A stretch of DNA of 64,000 bases from Aridibaculum aurantiacum (GTDB lineage Bacteria > Bacteroidota > Bacteroidia > Chitinophagales > Chitinophagaceae), in NCBI RefSeq assembly GCF_017355875.1, contig NZ_JAFEWC010000001.1, forward strand, positions 1,364,001-1,428,000, given 5' to 3'. The first letter of the stretch is position 1. Every line of letters starts with the position of its first letter. A model generated the notes under the pieces. It searched no databases, was not told the origin of the DNA, and was given only the letters and a program-made list of their open reading frames with translations. The position numbers were made by a program, and so were the translations under genes. Shown here in pieces: positions 1-7,515 of this stretch.

Positions 1-176
1 AGTAAATATTATACAGGTAAATAGGGTGAAAAAGGTGCGTGCCATCTGCTTCATAGATACTATGCTGCTACTGAATAAAGGGTTCCACATAAAAGATTTT
101 TAAAAGTAAGGTTATTTTTCATTTTCAACCTGTGGAATGCAGGCAAGGCCATACCTTTAACCTTTTAGAAATCACT

Positions 177-572
177 ATGGCTAAACTAGAGGCCACTACT
201 ACTATCAAGCGCCTTCGAAACCGGTACCGGTTACTGGTAATGAATGATGATACATATGAGGAAGTTGTTACATTCAAGCTGTCTCGTTTGAGTGTATATA
301 TTATGCTAAGTAGCATTTTCGTTATTTTAGTTGGCTTAACGGTTGCTTTAATCGTATTTACACCGCTAAAACAGTACGTGCCTGGCTATGGTAACCAGAG
401 TGCCCGAAAAGAGTTGCAACTACTGAAAATGCGGACCGATTCGCTGGAGCAGGCAATACGATATAAAGATGTATACCTTGATAACCTGAAAAAAGTTTTG
501 AGTGGAAATGTGGCTATTCAATACGATACTACAGTTTTAGACGTTCCTAAACCTGAGCTTATCGCTGACTAA
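177..572 (+). CDS. Membrane-anchored coiled-coil protein upstream of bactofilin (M23-peptidase-like N-terminus without peptidase domain)
   Basis: A 131-residue protein with a short basic N-terminus, one membrane segment at about residues 43-65 and a periplasmic stretch (about 75-115) with heptad-like Leu spacing. The segment just after the membrane helix (TPLKQYVPGYG) resembles the juxtamembrane part of the M23 metallopeptidases that sit next to bactofilin genes in many Bacteroidota and other bacteria. No LytM/M23 catalytic region (HxxxD, HxH) follows; the frame stops 16 bases before the bactofilin gene. I chose the ATG at 177 over one at 132 because the extra 15 residues look non-coding. It probably shares a transcript with bactofilin. 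The role is inferred: a membrane anchor or partner for bactofilin. It may be a shortened relative of the M23 proteins rather than a broken gene, as the frame is intact. Confidence 0.7.
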   Translation: MAKLEATTTIKRLRNRYRLLVMNDDTYEEVVTFKLSRLSVYIMLSSIFVILVGLTVALIVFTPLKQYVPGYGNQSARKELQLLKMRTDSLEQAIRYKDVYLDNLKKVLSGNVAIQYDTTVLDVPKPELIAD

Positions 573-588
573 ACCTAAAACAATCAAT

Positions 589-1008
589 ATGCTATTTTCG
601 AAGAAAGCAAGGGAAAATGCCAGCCCAGTTAACGGCAGCACAACTATTATTGGTACAGGTGTTACCCTTACAGGAGACATCAACAGTACTGCCGACATTA
701 GAATAGACGGTACATTGAAAGGTAATATTGTAAGTTCTGCAAGAATATTAGTAGGTGCAGGTGGAGTAATAGAAGGAGACCTTCAATGCAACCAGGCTGA
801 TGTAATGGGTAAAATAAAAGGCAATATCAAAACAAAAGAAATACTTAGTCTTCGTGGCGATGCTATGATAACAGGTGATATTTTTGCCGCCAAACTGCAG
901 GTAGAACCTACCGTGAATTTCAATGGGCGCTGCTTTATGAGCAGTAACGTGGTAGAAATGGTGAAAGAAACGAATGAAAAACCAATCATCTCAGCCAAAG
1001 CAAAATAA
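589..1008 (+). CDS. Bactofilin (polymer-forming cytoskeletal protein)
   Basis: 139 residues. After about 15 polar residues comes a Gly/Val/Ile-rich run of short repeats (TIIGTGVTLTGDI, IRIDGTLKGNI, ILVGAGGVIEGDL, ADVMGKIKGNI, LSLRGDAMITGDI) typical of the right-handed beta-helix of the bactofilin family (DUF583), flanked by disordered ends. Bactofilins polymerise without nucleotide and position cell-wall enzymes. The gene starts 16 bases after the membrane coiled-coil gene and its 3' end overlaps the next gene by 35 bases, so an operon is very likely. The length is normal for the family. Confidence 0.93.
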   Translation: MLFSKKARENASPVNGSTTIIGTGVTLTGDINSTADIRIDGTLKGNIVSSARILVGAGGVIEGDLQCNQADVMGKIKGNIKTKEILSLRGDAMITGDIFAAKLQVEPTVNFNGRCFMSSNVVEMVKETNEKPIISAKAK

Positions 1009-1201
1009 CAACCGGTTGCTTTTGAAGTATGCCGGGCTGACCATGCAGATAATGGTGGCTTTAGCACTTGCTGTATTTGCAGGAATAAAGCTTGATGAAT
1101 GGTTTGAATTTTCTACTCCATTGCTCGTATGGTTGCTGCCACTGCTTATTGTTGTAGTAATGATGTGGCAGGTGATCAAGGATACTTCAAAACAAAAATG
1201 A
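974..1201 (+). CDS. AtpZ/AtpI-family small membrane protein
   Basis: 75 residues with two membrane helices (about 18-40 and 47-68) joined by a short loop containing GIKLDEWF, as in the AtpZ/AtpI family (putative F0F1-ATPase assembly or ion-handling subunit). It overlaps the bactofilin gene by 35 bases and shares an ATGA overlap with the next gene, so translation is probably coupled. In Bacteroidota such genes often precede atpB-atpE of the ATP synthase operon, but here no ATP synthase subunit follows within the window. Confidence 0.82.
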   Translation: MKNQSSQPKQNNNRLLLKYAGLTMQIMVALALAVFAGIKLDEWFEFSTPLLVWLLPLLIVVVMMWQVIKDTSKQK

Positions 1202-1599
1202 TGTTCAATAAAACTATTTTGCCACTGGTGCTGGCTTTCCTGGTCATTGGTGGCCTTATTTTATTTTTCAGATCTCAACTTGAGAACGCCGGATTTGACT
1301 GGCAGGTATTAAGCGGCGGCAATCTCTTTTTATACCTGGTTACCGTGTTCTCAATGAACTTGCTAAACCGGGGATTGTCTGCAGAGAATACTGCATTGTT
1401 TCTTAGAAACGCGTATGGCGGGATCATGATTAAATTATTTGGTTGCGCCATCGCTGCTTTTGTTTATATACTTGCAGCCGGCGATAATCTGAACAAGCGC
1501 TCTTTATTTGCCTGCATGGGTTTATACATGGTTTATACTGCCATAGAACTAACAGTAGTATTAAAACAAAGCAAAGCTAGGAGGAATGTCAAAAACTGA
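1198..1599 (+). CDS. AtpI-like membrane protein of unknown function
   Basis: 133 residues with about four hydrophobic segments (roughly 8-25, 38-58, 76-95, 104-124) and a basic C-terminus. I chose the ATG at 1198 because it forms an ATGA stop/start overlap with the AtpZ/AtpI gene; the longer frame from 1129 would overlap that gene by 73 bases. Proteins of this size and topology lie between AtpZ/AtpI and the a subunit of ATP synthase in related genomes, which suggests a role in assembling the membrane sector. That is inference from position. It ends 14 bases inside the SprT-like gene. Confidence 0.7.
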   Translation: MMFNKTILPLVLAFLVIGGLILFFRSQLENAGFDWQVLSGGNLFLYLVTVFSMNLLNRGLSAENTALFLRNAYGGIMIKLFGCAIAAFVYILAAGDNLNKRSLFACMGLYMVYTAIELTVVLKQSKARRNVKN

Positions 1600-2209
1600 G
1601 CATCCGCTCCAGGCGCTTGCAGGTTTTTTACCTCCACACACATTTGAGCCTGTTGCAGCTTTTCTTCAGCAATACAAGGTGCACCTTACCATTACCCGCG
1701 AACGCAAAAGTATATTGGGTGATTACAGGCATGCGTTCAGGGATCGGGCGCACCGGATAAGTGTTAATGGTAACCTGAACCCTTATTCATTTCTCATCAC
1801 GTTGCTACATGAGCTGGCGCACCTTCTTACGTTCGATAAATATGGTAACCGCGTACAGTCGCATGGTAAAGAATGGAAACATGAATTTGGACAATTGCTC
1901 GCACAATTTTTACAGAACAGAGTTTTCCCTGCCGATATAGAAAAAGAGCTGATGGCATCGCTTCATAACCCTGCTGCCAGTAGTTGTGCAGAAGATGGAT
2001 TGATGCGTGTGCTTCGCCGCTATGACCCAAAAACGGAAGGTCATATGCTGGTAGAAGAGATACCGCTGAACGCTATGTTCAGGATGAAGGACGGAAGAGT
2101 TTTTAAAAAAGGTGAAAAGCTTCGAAAGCGCTTCAGGTGCGAAGAAGTAGGAACAAGAAAAGTTTATTTGTTCAGCCCTGTTTTTGAAGTGGAGCTGGTA
2201 ACGGAATAG
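1586..2209 (+). CDS. SprT-like zinc metalloprotein
   Basis: 207 residues. The zincin signature HELAH lies at residues 75-79, followed by a further His in SHGKEWKHEF (about 92-100), which is the layout of the SprT/Spartan-like domain (SprT-like family, 'HExxH...H'). The C-terminal part (140-207) has no recognisable zinc-ribbon cysteine pairs. Family members are putative metalloproteases; the substrate in bacteria is not established. The gene overlaps the upstream AtpI-like gene by 14 bases and is the last plus-strand gene of the bactofilin cluster. Confidence 0.85.
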   Translation: MSKTEHPLQALAGFLPPHTFEPVAAFLQQYKVHLTITRERKSILGDYRHAFRDRAHRISVNGNLNPYSFLITLLHELAHLLTFDKYGNRVQSHGKEWKHEFGQLLAQFLQNRVFPADIEKELMASLHNPAASSCAEDGLMRVLRRYDPKTEGHMLVEEIPLNAMFRMKDGRVFKKGEKLRKRFRCEEVGTRKVYLFSPVFEVELVTE

Positions 2210-2232
2210 AATTTTTCTACAACTGTGGTTGA

Positions 2233-2733
2233 TCAAACAAGTCTCTTCAGCATCCATACATCACATCCAAAATGGCCTGTATTGCCGAGTGGCCCATCCA
2301 GGTATTCAAATCCAAATTTCTCATACACTGTAACAGCTTTGCGTAGCTCGGGCATTGTTTCTATATAAACATTTGTATAGCCAAAGCCTTGTGCAAATTC
2401 CAGCGCTTTATCAATCAGCAGTTTGCCTAATCCCATTCCACGAACTTCTTTTTGTAGATACATTTTTACCAGCTCGCATGTTCCTTGGGGTAAACCATTA
2501 GAAGGAAAGATGCCTGCGCCACCTACTATTACTCCATCTTTTTCTGCTACATAGTAAATGCTGCCCGGCTCCTGGAACAGCTCGTACAGGTGATCTGTTG
2601 TATCATCATAGTAAACTGTTCCTGGTTTGTTAGCGCCAAACTCTGCCAGCGCTTTACGGATAATAACAGCCAGATCTTTATTATCTGCGGGTTGTATTTT
2701 CCTGATATTGATATTCTCCATTTGATCTGCCAT
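2233..2733 (-). CDS. GNAT-family N-acetyltransferase
   Basis: About 166 residues from the start chosen (MADQMENI); the frame is open another 23 codons upstream but that part is not GNAT-like. The acetyl-CoA pyrophosphate-binding motif is visible as VRGMGLGKLLI, preceded by the beta4 strand (CELVKMYLQKE) and followed by AVTVYEKFGFEYLDG, the usual motif B end. The substrate cannot be told from sequence. The gene is convergent with the SprT-like gene (23 bases apart) and divergent from ktrB. A second possible start lies at 2721. Confidence 0.88.
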   Translation of the reverse strand: MADQMENINIRKIQPADNKDLAVIIRKALAEFGANKPGTVYYDDTTDHLYELFQEPGSIYYVAEKDGVIVGGAGIFPSNGLPQGTCELVKMYLQKEVRGMGLGKLLIDKALEFAQGFGYTNVYIETMPELRKAVTVYEKFGFEYLDGPLGNTGHFGCDVWMLKRLV

Positions 2734-2814
2734 AAGAATAGTTGTTTGCAAACATCTATAAAAAATTGCCCCCGCCAGCCAACAACTTATCTGGAGGTGC
2801 ATTTTTTATAAGCC

Positions 2815-2822
2815 TAAGTTTG
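2815..2822 (+). promoter_or_regulatory. Candidate Bacteroidota -7 box for the potassium uptake operon
   Basis: TAAGTTTG fits the Bacteroidota -7 consensus TAnnTTTG and lies 20 bases upstream of the ktrB start codon. No clear -33 TTTG box is seen at the expected spacing, so this is a weak call. Confidence 0.35.
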
Positions 2823-2842
2823 CACGATCATTAAAAGCCGTA

Positions 2843-4684
2843 ATGAACAAGATACGACTGCTGGCAAGGTGGGGACTTAGAAGAACAAAACATACACGTT
2901 TCATAAAAGAAAGCTGGAACGAAAGATTGTTGCGGTGGATAGGTGCTGCCGTGCCTGCATTACTCTTTGTTTGTGTAGCCATTGTAGTGTATGAATTTGG
3001 CTTTAGAACTTTCTGGAGCAATGACGACACTATCAATTCCTGGCTGCAGGTATTGTTGTTTATTATCTGTGCACTAGTTGGTGCAAGGCTGTTGTTGGAG
3101 TTGCTGGTACCAAAGAAAAAATGGGCGCGCTTCTTTACAGTGGTTGTGTGGTTATTCATTCTTGTGCTTACACTATATGTACTACCCACAAAAGCAGCCA
3201 TGCTCAATGCCACTACCAATAGGTACTTGTTTTATAAACTATTGATTTATGCCGGCGTGGTAATGATATTCATAACAGAGATATCATTTTACTTACAGTT
3301 TATCTATTCCCGAACAGTTAATCCCGGTTTGGTATTCGTAGGCAGTTTTGGTTTCCTAATTCTCATTGGTGCTATTTTACTAAAGTTGCCAAATGCAGCT
3401 TACGGTTATACTTCCACAATTGATGCAGTGTTTACATCAGCAAGTGCTGTATGTGTAACGGGTTTGATAGTAGTTGACACTGCCACTCATTTTACGCCGT
3501 TTGGACAGGCAATCATCATGATGTTGATACAGGTAGGTGGCCTGGGCTTCATGACCTTTGCAGGATTACTGGCATATGCTGTGGCAGGTAATACCTCACT
3601 AAAAACACAGATTGCTTATAGCAATATTATGAGCAGCCGTAAGGTTGGAAACATTATGAAGTTTGTATACCAGGTGGTCTTCATTACCATCTTGTTTGAA
3701 AGTGTAGGAGCGTTTTTCATTTACATCTCGCTGGATGATGCCTTGTTTGAACGCAAGCTGGATAAGTTGTTCTTCTCAATCTTTCACTCTATTTCTGCTT
3801 TTTGTAATGCTGGTTTTTCTACCTACAGTGGCGGTTTGTATGAGCCTGTTATCCGCCACAATTACTCGTTGCAAATGTTCATTGCATTTTTAGTAATCCT
3901 GGGCGGGATGGGCTTCCCAATCGTGTTCAACCTGTACAGGCTGGTAAGGATCCGGGTGAGGAATTTTCTTTTCTTCCTTAGGGGAAGTGCAAAGCGCGAA
4001 TACTTTCCAAATGTTATCATGCTGAACTCCCGGCTGGCGCTGGTTGTAAGCGGCTGCTTGCTGGTTGTTGGTTTTGTGTCGTATATCGTGTTCGAACAGT
4101 CAGCTACGCTGGCGCAGCATCCTACTATTACGGGGAAATTGGTAACAGCCTTCTTTGGCAGTGTTACCCCGCGTACAGCTGGTTTTAATAGCGTTGACCT
4201 TACGGCTATGACCTTGCCAATGATCATGATCTACCTGCTACTCATGTGGATCGGCGCATCACCAGGGTCAATGGGTGGTGGTATCAAAACGACTACAGCT
4301 GGTGTTGCTATATTAAACATGGCTGCGGTTCTCAGGGGAAAAGATCGTTCGGAGTTTTTCCGTTCAGAGATATCTCATCAATCGGTGCGGCGGGCATTTG
4401 CCATCATCGTATTGTCGCTGCTGCTCATTGGCATAACGGTGTTTGCTTTATCCTTTTATGACAGCGATAAGGGATTGATCAAAATTGCTTTTGAAGCATT
4501 TTCTGCTTTTAGTACGGTGGGATTATCGTTAGGCATTACACCACAACTTTCTGCATTCAGCAAGTTGGTATTGATCATATCAATGTTCATAGGCAGGGTG
4601 GGAGCTATCACTTTGCTGGTGATACTGGTGCGGCAGAGCAAACAATTGTATTATCGTTATCCAAGGGAGGATATGGCTTTCTAA
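2843..4684 (+). CDS. ktrB: TrkH/KtrB-type potassium transporter membrane subunit
   Basis: 613 residues. Four pore-loop repeats of the TrkH/KtrB superfamily are visible: SAVCVTGL (near residue 200), SAFCNAGFS (near 320), VTPRTAGFN (near 443) and SAFSTVGLS (near 556); each has the selectivity-filter Gly. The MIGASPGSMGGGIKTTT-like stretch (WIGASPGSMGGGIKTTT) is the conserved TrkH/KtrB loop. The protein is longer than Bacillus KtrB (about 445) because of a roughly 140-residue N-terminal extension with several extra hydrophobic helices and a basic tail. It would import K+ across the inner membrane with the RCK subunit encoded 12 bases downstream. Whether Na+ or H+ drives it cannot be told. Confidence 0.93.
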   Translation: MNKIRLLARWGLRRTKHTRFIKESWNERLLRWIGAAVPALLFVCVAIVVYEFGFRTFWSNDDTINSWLQVLLFIICALVGARLLLELLVPKKKWARFFTVVVWLFILVLTLYVLPTKAAMLNATTNRYLFYKLLIYAGVVMIFITEISFYLQFIYSRTVNPGLVFVGSFGFLILIGAILLKLPNAAYGYTSTIDAVFTSASAVCVTGLIVVDTATHFTPFGQAIIMMLIQVGGLGFMTFAGLLAYAVAGNTSLKTQIAYSNIMSSRKVGNIMKFVYQVVFITILFESVGAFFIYISLDDALFERKLDKLFFSIFHSISAFCNAGFSTYSGGLYEPVIRHNYSLQMFIAFLVILGGMGFPIVFNLYRLVRIRVRNFLFFLRGSAKREYFPNVIMLNSRLALVVSGCLLVVGFVSYIVFEQSATLAQHPTITGKLVTAFFGSVTPRTAGFNSVDLTAMTLPMIMIYLLLMWIGASPGSMGGGIKTTTAGVAILNMAAVLRGKDRSEFFRSEISHQSVRRAFAIIVLSLLLIGITVFALSFYDSDKGLIKIAFEAFSAFSTVGLSLGITPQLSAFSKLVLIISMFIGRVGAITLLVILVRQSKQLYYRYPREDMAF

Positions 4685-4696
4685 AAAATTAACTGT

Positions 4697-5380
4697 ATGA
4701 AGTTTATTGTTTTTGGGCTGGGCAATTTTGGTTCGTATTTATGCGAACAGCTGGTACAGCTGGGTCACGAGGTAATTGGTGTAGATGAGAACCTGGAGAT
4801 GGTGGATAAATACAAGCATAGGATAACGCATGCCATAGCGCTGGATGCCACTAATAAAGAAGCCGTGGAGCAACTACCCATCCGTGACTTGGATGCAGCT
4901 ATAGTAGGTATAGGCGAGAATGAGGGTGCTACCATAATGACCACTGCGCTGCTAAAGCAAATGGGTGTAAAGCGGATCATCTGCAGGGTGACCTCGCCGC
5001 TGCAAAAGATAGTGCTGGAGGCGATGGATATACAGGAGTTTGTATACCCGGAGGCTTCATCGGCGGAGCGGCTGGCGCTTAAACTTGACCTGCCGGGTGT
5101 AATTGATTCTTTCCAGATAAATGTAAACTACCGCCTGCTGGAAGTAGGTGTGCCGGGCCGTTATGTCGGTCGTACTATTGCCGAACTGGAACTGGAGAAG
5201 CGGTATAGCCTGGTGCTGGTAACCATCCTGAAAAGAGTGGTGAACAAAAGCATTTTTGGCCACGACACCAGCAACCTGAAAGTAGTAGGGATAGTGCCGC
5301 CCACCACCAAACTTGAAGCAGGTGACGTGCTGCTGTTGTTTGGAGCACCTCGCGATCTGGAAAATTTCATTGAAGGCTAG
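4697..5380 (+). CDS. ktrA: KtrA/TrkA-type RCK regulatory subunit of potassium transport
   Basis: 227 residues, the size of a single-RCK KtrA rather than the doubled E. coli TrkA. The Rossmann nucleotide-binding motif GLGNFG is at residues 7-12 and an acidic residue at the end of beta2 (VDEN) suits an NAD(H)/ATP-binding RCK_N domain (1-130); residues 140-227 form an RCK_C domain. It follows ktrB by 12 bases, so it should be co-transcribed and gate that channel from the cytoplasm. Confidence 0.93.
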   Translation: MKFIVFGLGNFGSYLCEQLVQLGHEVIGVDENLEMVDKYKHRITHAIALDATNKEAVEQLPIRDLDAAIVGIGENEGATIMTTALLKQMGVKRIICRVTSPLQKIVLEAMDIQEFVYPEASSAERLALKLDLPGVIDSFQINVNYRLLEVGVPGRYVGRTIAELELEKRYSLVLVTILKRVVNKSIFGHDTSNLKVVGIVPPTTKLEAGDVLLLFGAPRDLENFIEG

Positions 5381-5433
5381 AAGTTGTTTCAACACTGCAA
5401 ATCGCCACAAGTATATTTACCAAAACCAACTAC

Positions 5434-5961
5434 ATGAAGAAACTGCTTTTGATCGGCCTGCTCGCTGTGTCTGTAAGTGTATCAGCACAGGTGCAAAAAG
5501 GTTCTACTATTATCGGAACCTCTTTAGGAAACCTGAGCTACAATTTTGAAACAGATGTTTTTTCTGCCACGCTCAATCCCTTTGCTGCAAAGTTTGTGAC
5601 CGACAGGCTGGCTATTGGTGGCGGTGCTACTTTGGGTGTTGTTTTCGTTGATGGTCCTGCATTGGTGGCTGGAGTTCAGCCAATGGCTCGCCTGTATAAC
5701 AAGTCTACAGCTGCAGATCGGTTTTTTGTGCAGGCTGGCGCCGGTGTAACTTCTATTATTCATGGCGACGCTGATTTCTATTTCTCGTACAATGGTGGCG
5801 TTGGGTACAACCGCTTCATCAATCAGAACCTGGCTCTGGAACTGGGCTTACAATTCAATGGCATAGCAACAGACGAAATGGTTAACGGTAACAACCTGGC
5901 ACTAAGCCTGGGCGTACAGGTGTTCCTTGCAAAAGGAGAAAGGTTGTTTAGGAGGAGGTAA
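5434..5961 (+). CDS. Small outer-membrane beta-barrel protein
   Basis: 175 residues with an N-terminal signal peptide (MKKLLLIGLLAVSVSVSAQ, cut after the Ala-Gln) and alternating short strands rich in Gly, Asn and aromatic residues, e.g. FSYNGGVGYNRFINQNLALELGLQFNG is too long to be anything but paired beta strands. This fits the OmpA-like/porin-family eight-stranded barrels of Bacteroidota. No ligand or peptidoglycan-binding domain is visible. It lies 53 bases after ktrA and ends in a strong terminator. Confidence 0.75.
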   Translation: MKKLLLIGLLAVSVSVSAQVQKGSTIIGTSLGNLSYNFETDVFSATLNPFAAKFVTDRLAIGGGATLGVVFVDGPALVAGVQPMARLYNKSTAADRFFVQAGAGVTSIIHGDADFYFSYNGGVGYNRFINQNLALELGLQFNGIATDEMVNGNNLALSLGVQVFLAKGERLFRRR

Positions 5962-5987
5962 TACGAGTAGAGAGTACTATATAAAAG

Positions 5988-6020
5988 AAACCCGCCAGTG
6001 TTTAGTTGGCGGGTTTTGTT
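5988..6020 (+). terminator. Rho-independent terminator after the barrel gene
   Basis: A 10-bp perfect stem AAACCCGCCA / TGGCGGGTTT with a 9-nt loop is followed by TTGTTATTT. It sits 27 bases after the stop of the barrel gene. Confidence 0.85.
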
Positions 6021-6042
6021 ATTTGTAAAGTAGAATATTGTT

Positions 6043-6067
6043 ATGCAGTACAAGTGTGCGACGCAAC
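6043..6067 (+). repeat. 25-nt intergenic repeat, copy A
   Basis: This 25-mer differs from the minus-strand sequence at 10021-10045 at a single position. Its core TGCGACGCA is a near-perfect palindrome. It lies in the convergent spacer between the barrel gene and sucC. Weaker similarity to the other copy seems to continue for another 35-40 bases (GGTnACA-type end). Confidence 0.7.
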
Positions 6068-6112
6068 CAAAGTTGAAGAACGACACACTGCTGGTCACAA
6101 CATACTTACTAA

Positions 6113-7324
6113 TTATGCTACAGCTTGCTTAACCAGTTCAGCAGCTTCACTTAATTGTATAGCTGACTGTACTTTTAAACCGCTTTCGTCAATAAGTTTC
6201 TTTGCTTCTACAGCGTTTGTTCCTTGCAGACGAACGATGATAGGAATATTGATGTTGCCCATTTTGTTGTAAGCTTCGATAACACCAGCAGCAACACGAT
6301 CGCAACGAACGATACCACCGAAGATGTTGATCAGGATAGCCTTCACGTTCGGGTCTTTCATGATGATCTTGAAACCAGCCTCTACTGTTTGTGCATTTGC
6401 AGTACCACCTACATCAAGGAAGTTGGCAGGCTCACCACCGCTAAGTTTGATCATATCCATGGTTGCCATTGCAAGACCGGCACCATTCACCATACAACCT
6501 ACGTTGCCATCCAGCTTTACAAAGTTCAGGTTGTACTGGCCAGCCTCTACTTCTGTTGGATCTTCTTCAGTTACATCGCGCATAGCAGCAAGGTCAGGAT
6601 GACGCATCAACGAGTTCTCGTCCAATCCCATTTTACAGTCTACAGCTATGATCTTCTCATCAGAAGTTTTGAACAGCGGGTTGATCTCAAGCATGCTGCA
6701 ATCAAGGCCAACGTAAGCATTATACAGGTTAGTTACAAACTTTACGCAGCTCTTAAACGCGTCGCCGCTAAGGCCAAGGTTGAAGGCAATTTTACGTGCC
6801 TGGAAACCTTGCAATCCACCACCCGGGTGAACGTATTCTTTAAAAATTTTGTCAGGTGTATTGTGTGCTACCTCTTCTATGTCCATACCACCTTCGGTGC
6901 TGTACATGATCACGTTCTGACCACTGGTACGGTCTAATAAGATAGACAGGTAAAATTCTTTTACATCATTAGGTCCAGGATAATAAACATCCTGCGCAAC
7001 CAGGATCTTGTTTACTTTTTTTCCTGCAGGCCCGGTTTGAATAGTAACCAGTGTTCCTCCAAGAAGGTTTTTAGCGATGTTGGTCACATCTTCAAGGCTT
7101 TTAGCAACGGCCACACCTTTCTGGTCTTTTCCTTCAATTTTTCCTTTACCACGACCACCAGCATGTATCTGTGCTTTTATTACGGCGAAGTTGTTGCCGG
7201 TATCGTTCTTTATTTGCCTGTATGCTTCTTCAGCAGCCATTACGTTGTCAACAGCAATGCCTTCCTGCACAGGAACATTGTATCTTTTTAAAAGCTCTTT
7301 AGCCTGGTATTCGTGCAAATTCAT
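6113..7324 (-). CDS. sucC: Succinate--CoA ligase (ADP-forming) subunit beta
   Basis: 403 residues, slightly longer than E. coli SucC (388). The start MNLHEYQAKELLKRY is the family hallmark; an ATP-grasp fold follows with AQIHAGGRGKGK (nucleotide-binding loop, about 50-62) and the C-terminal ligase domain carries NIFGGIVRCDRVAAGVI. The enzyme makes ATP (or GTP) from succinyl-CoA in the TCA cycle together with SucD. No sucD lies nearby, so the two subunits are encoded apart, as is common in Bacteroidota. Confidence 0.97.
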   Translation of the reverse strand: MNLHEYQAKELLKRYNVPVQEGIAVDNVMAAEEAYRQIKNDTGNNFAVIKAQIHAGGRGKGKIEGKDQKGVAVAKSLEDVTNIAKNLLGGTLVTIQTGPAGKKVNKILVAQDVYYPGPNDVKEFYLSILLDRTSGQNVIMYSTEGGMDIEEVAHNTPDKIFKEYVHPGGGLQGFQARKIAFNLGLSGDAFKSCVKFVTNLYNAYVGLDCSMLEINPLFKTSDEKIIAVDCKMGLDENSLMRHPDLAAMRDVTEEDPTEVEAGQYNLNFVKLDGNVGCMVNGAGLAMATMDMIKLSGGEPANFLDVGGTANAQTVEAGFKIIMKDPNVKAILINIFGGIVRCDRVAAGVIEAYNKMGNINIPIIVRLQGTNAVEAKKLIDESGLKVQSAIQLSEAAELVKQAVA

Positions 7325-7515
7325 TGGTAAAAAATTTTGGCGAAGATAAGCTTTAGAGAGTTATGAGCTATGACTTATGCTTGATGAAAATTTATGTTCA
7401 AAGAAGGTGTGATAAGGAGCTTGTAGAGGAAGAATAATCACGAGTTTATAATGATGTATTTGCTGATATTTTCCTTGCTATCAAGTGGGAAAAACATACA
7501 CCACAAGATGCACAT

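Noticed and set aside
6224-6937. 237-codon open frame antisense to sucC
   Set aside because: It lies fully within sucC on the other strand, has no family features and a codon pattern expected from an antisense shadow.
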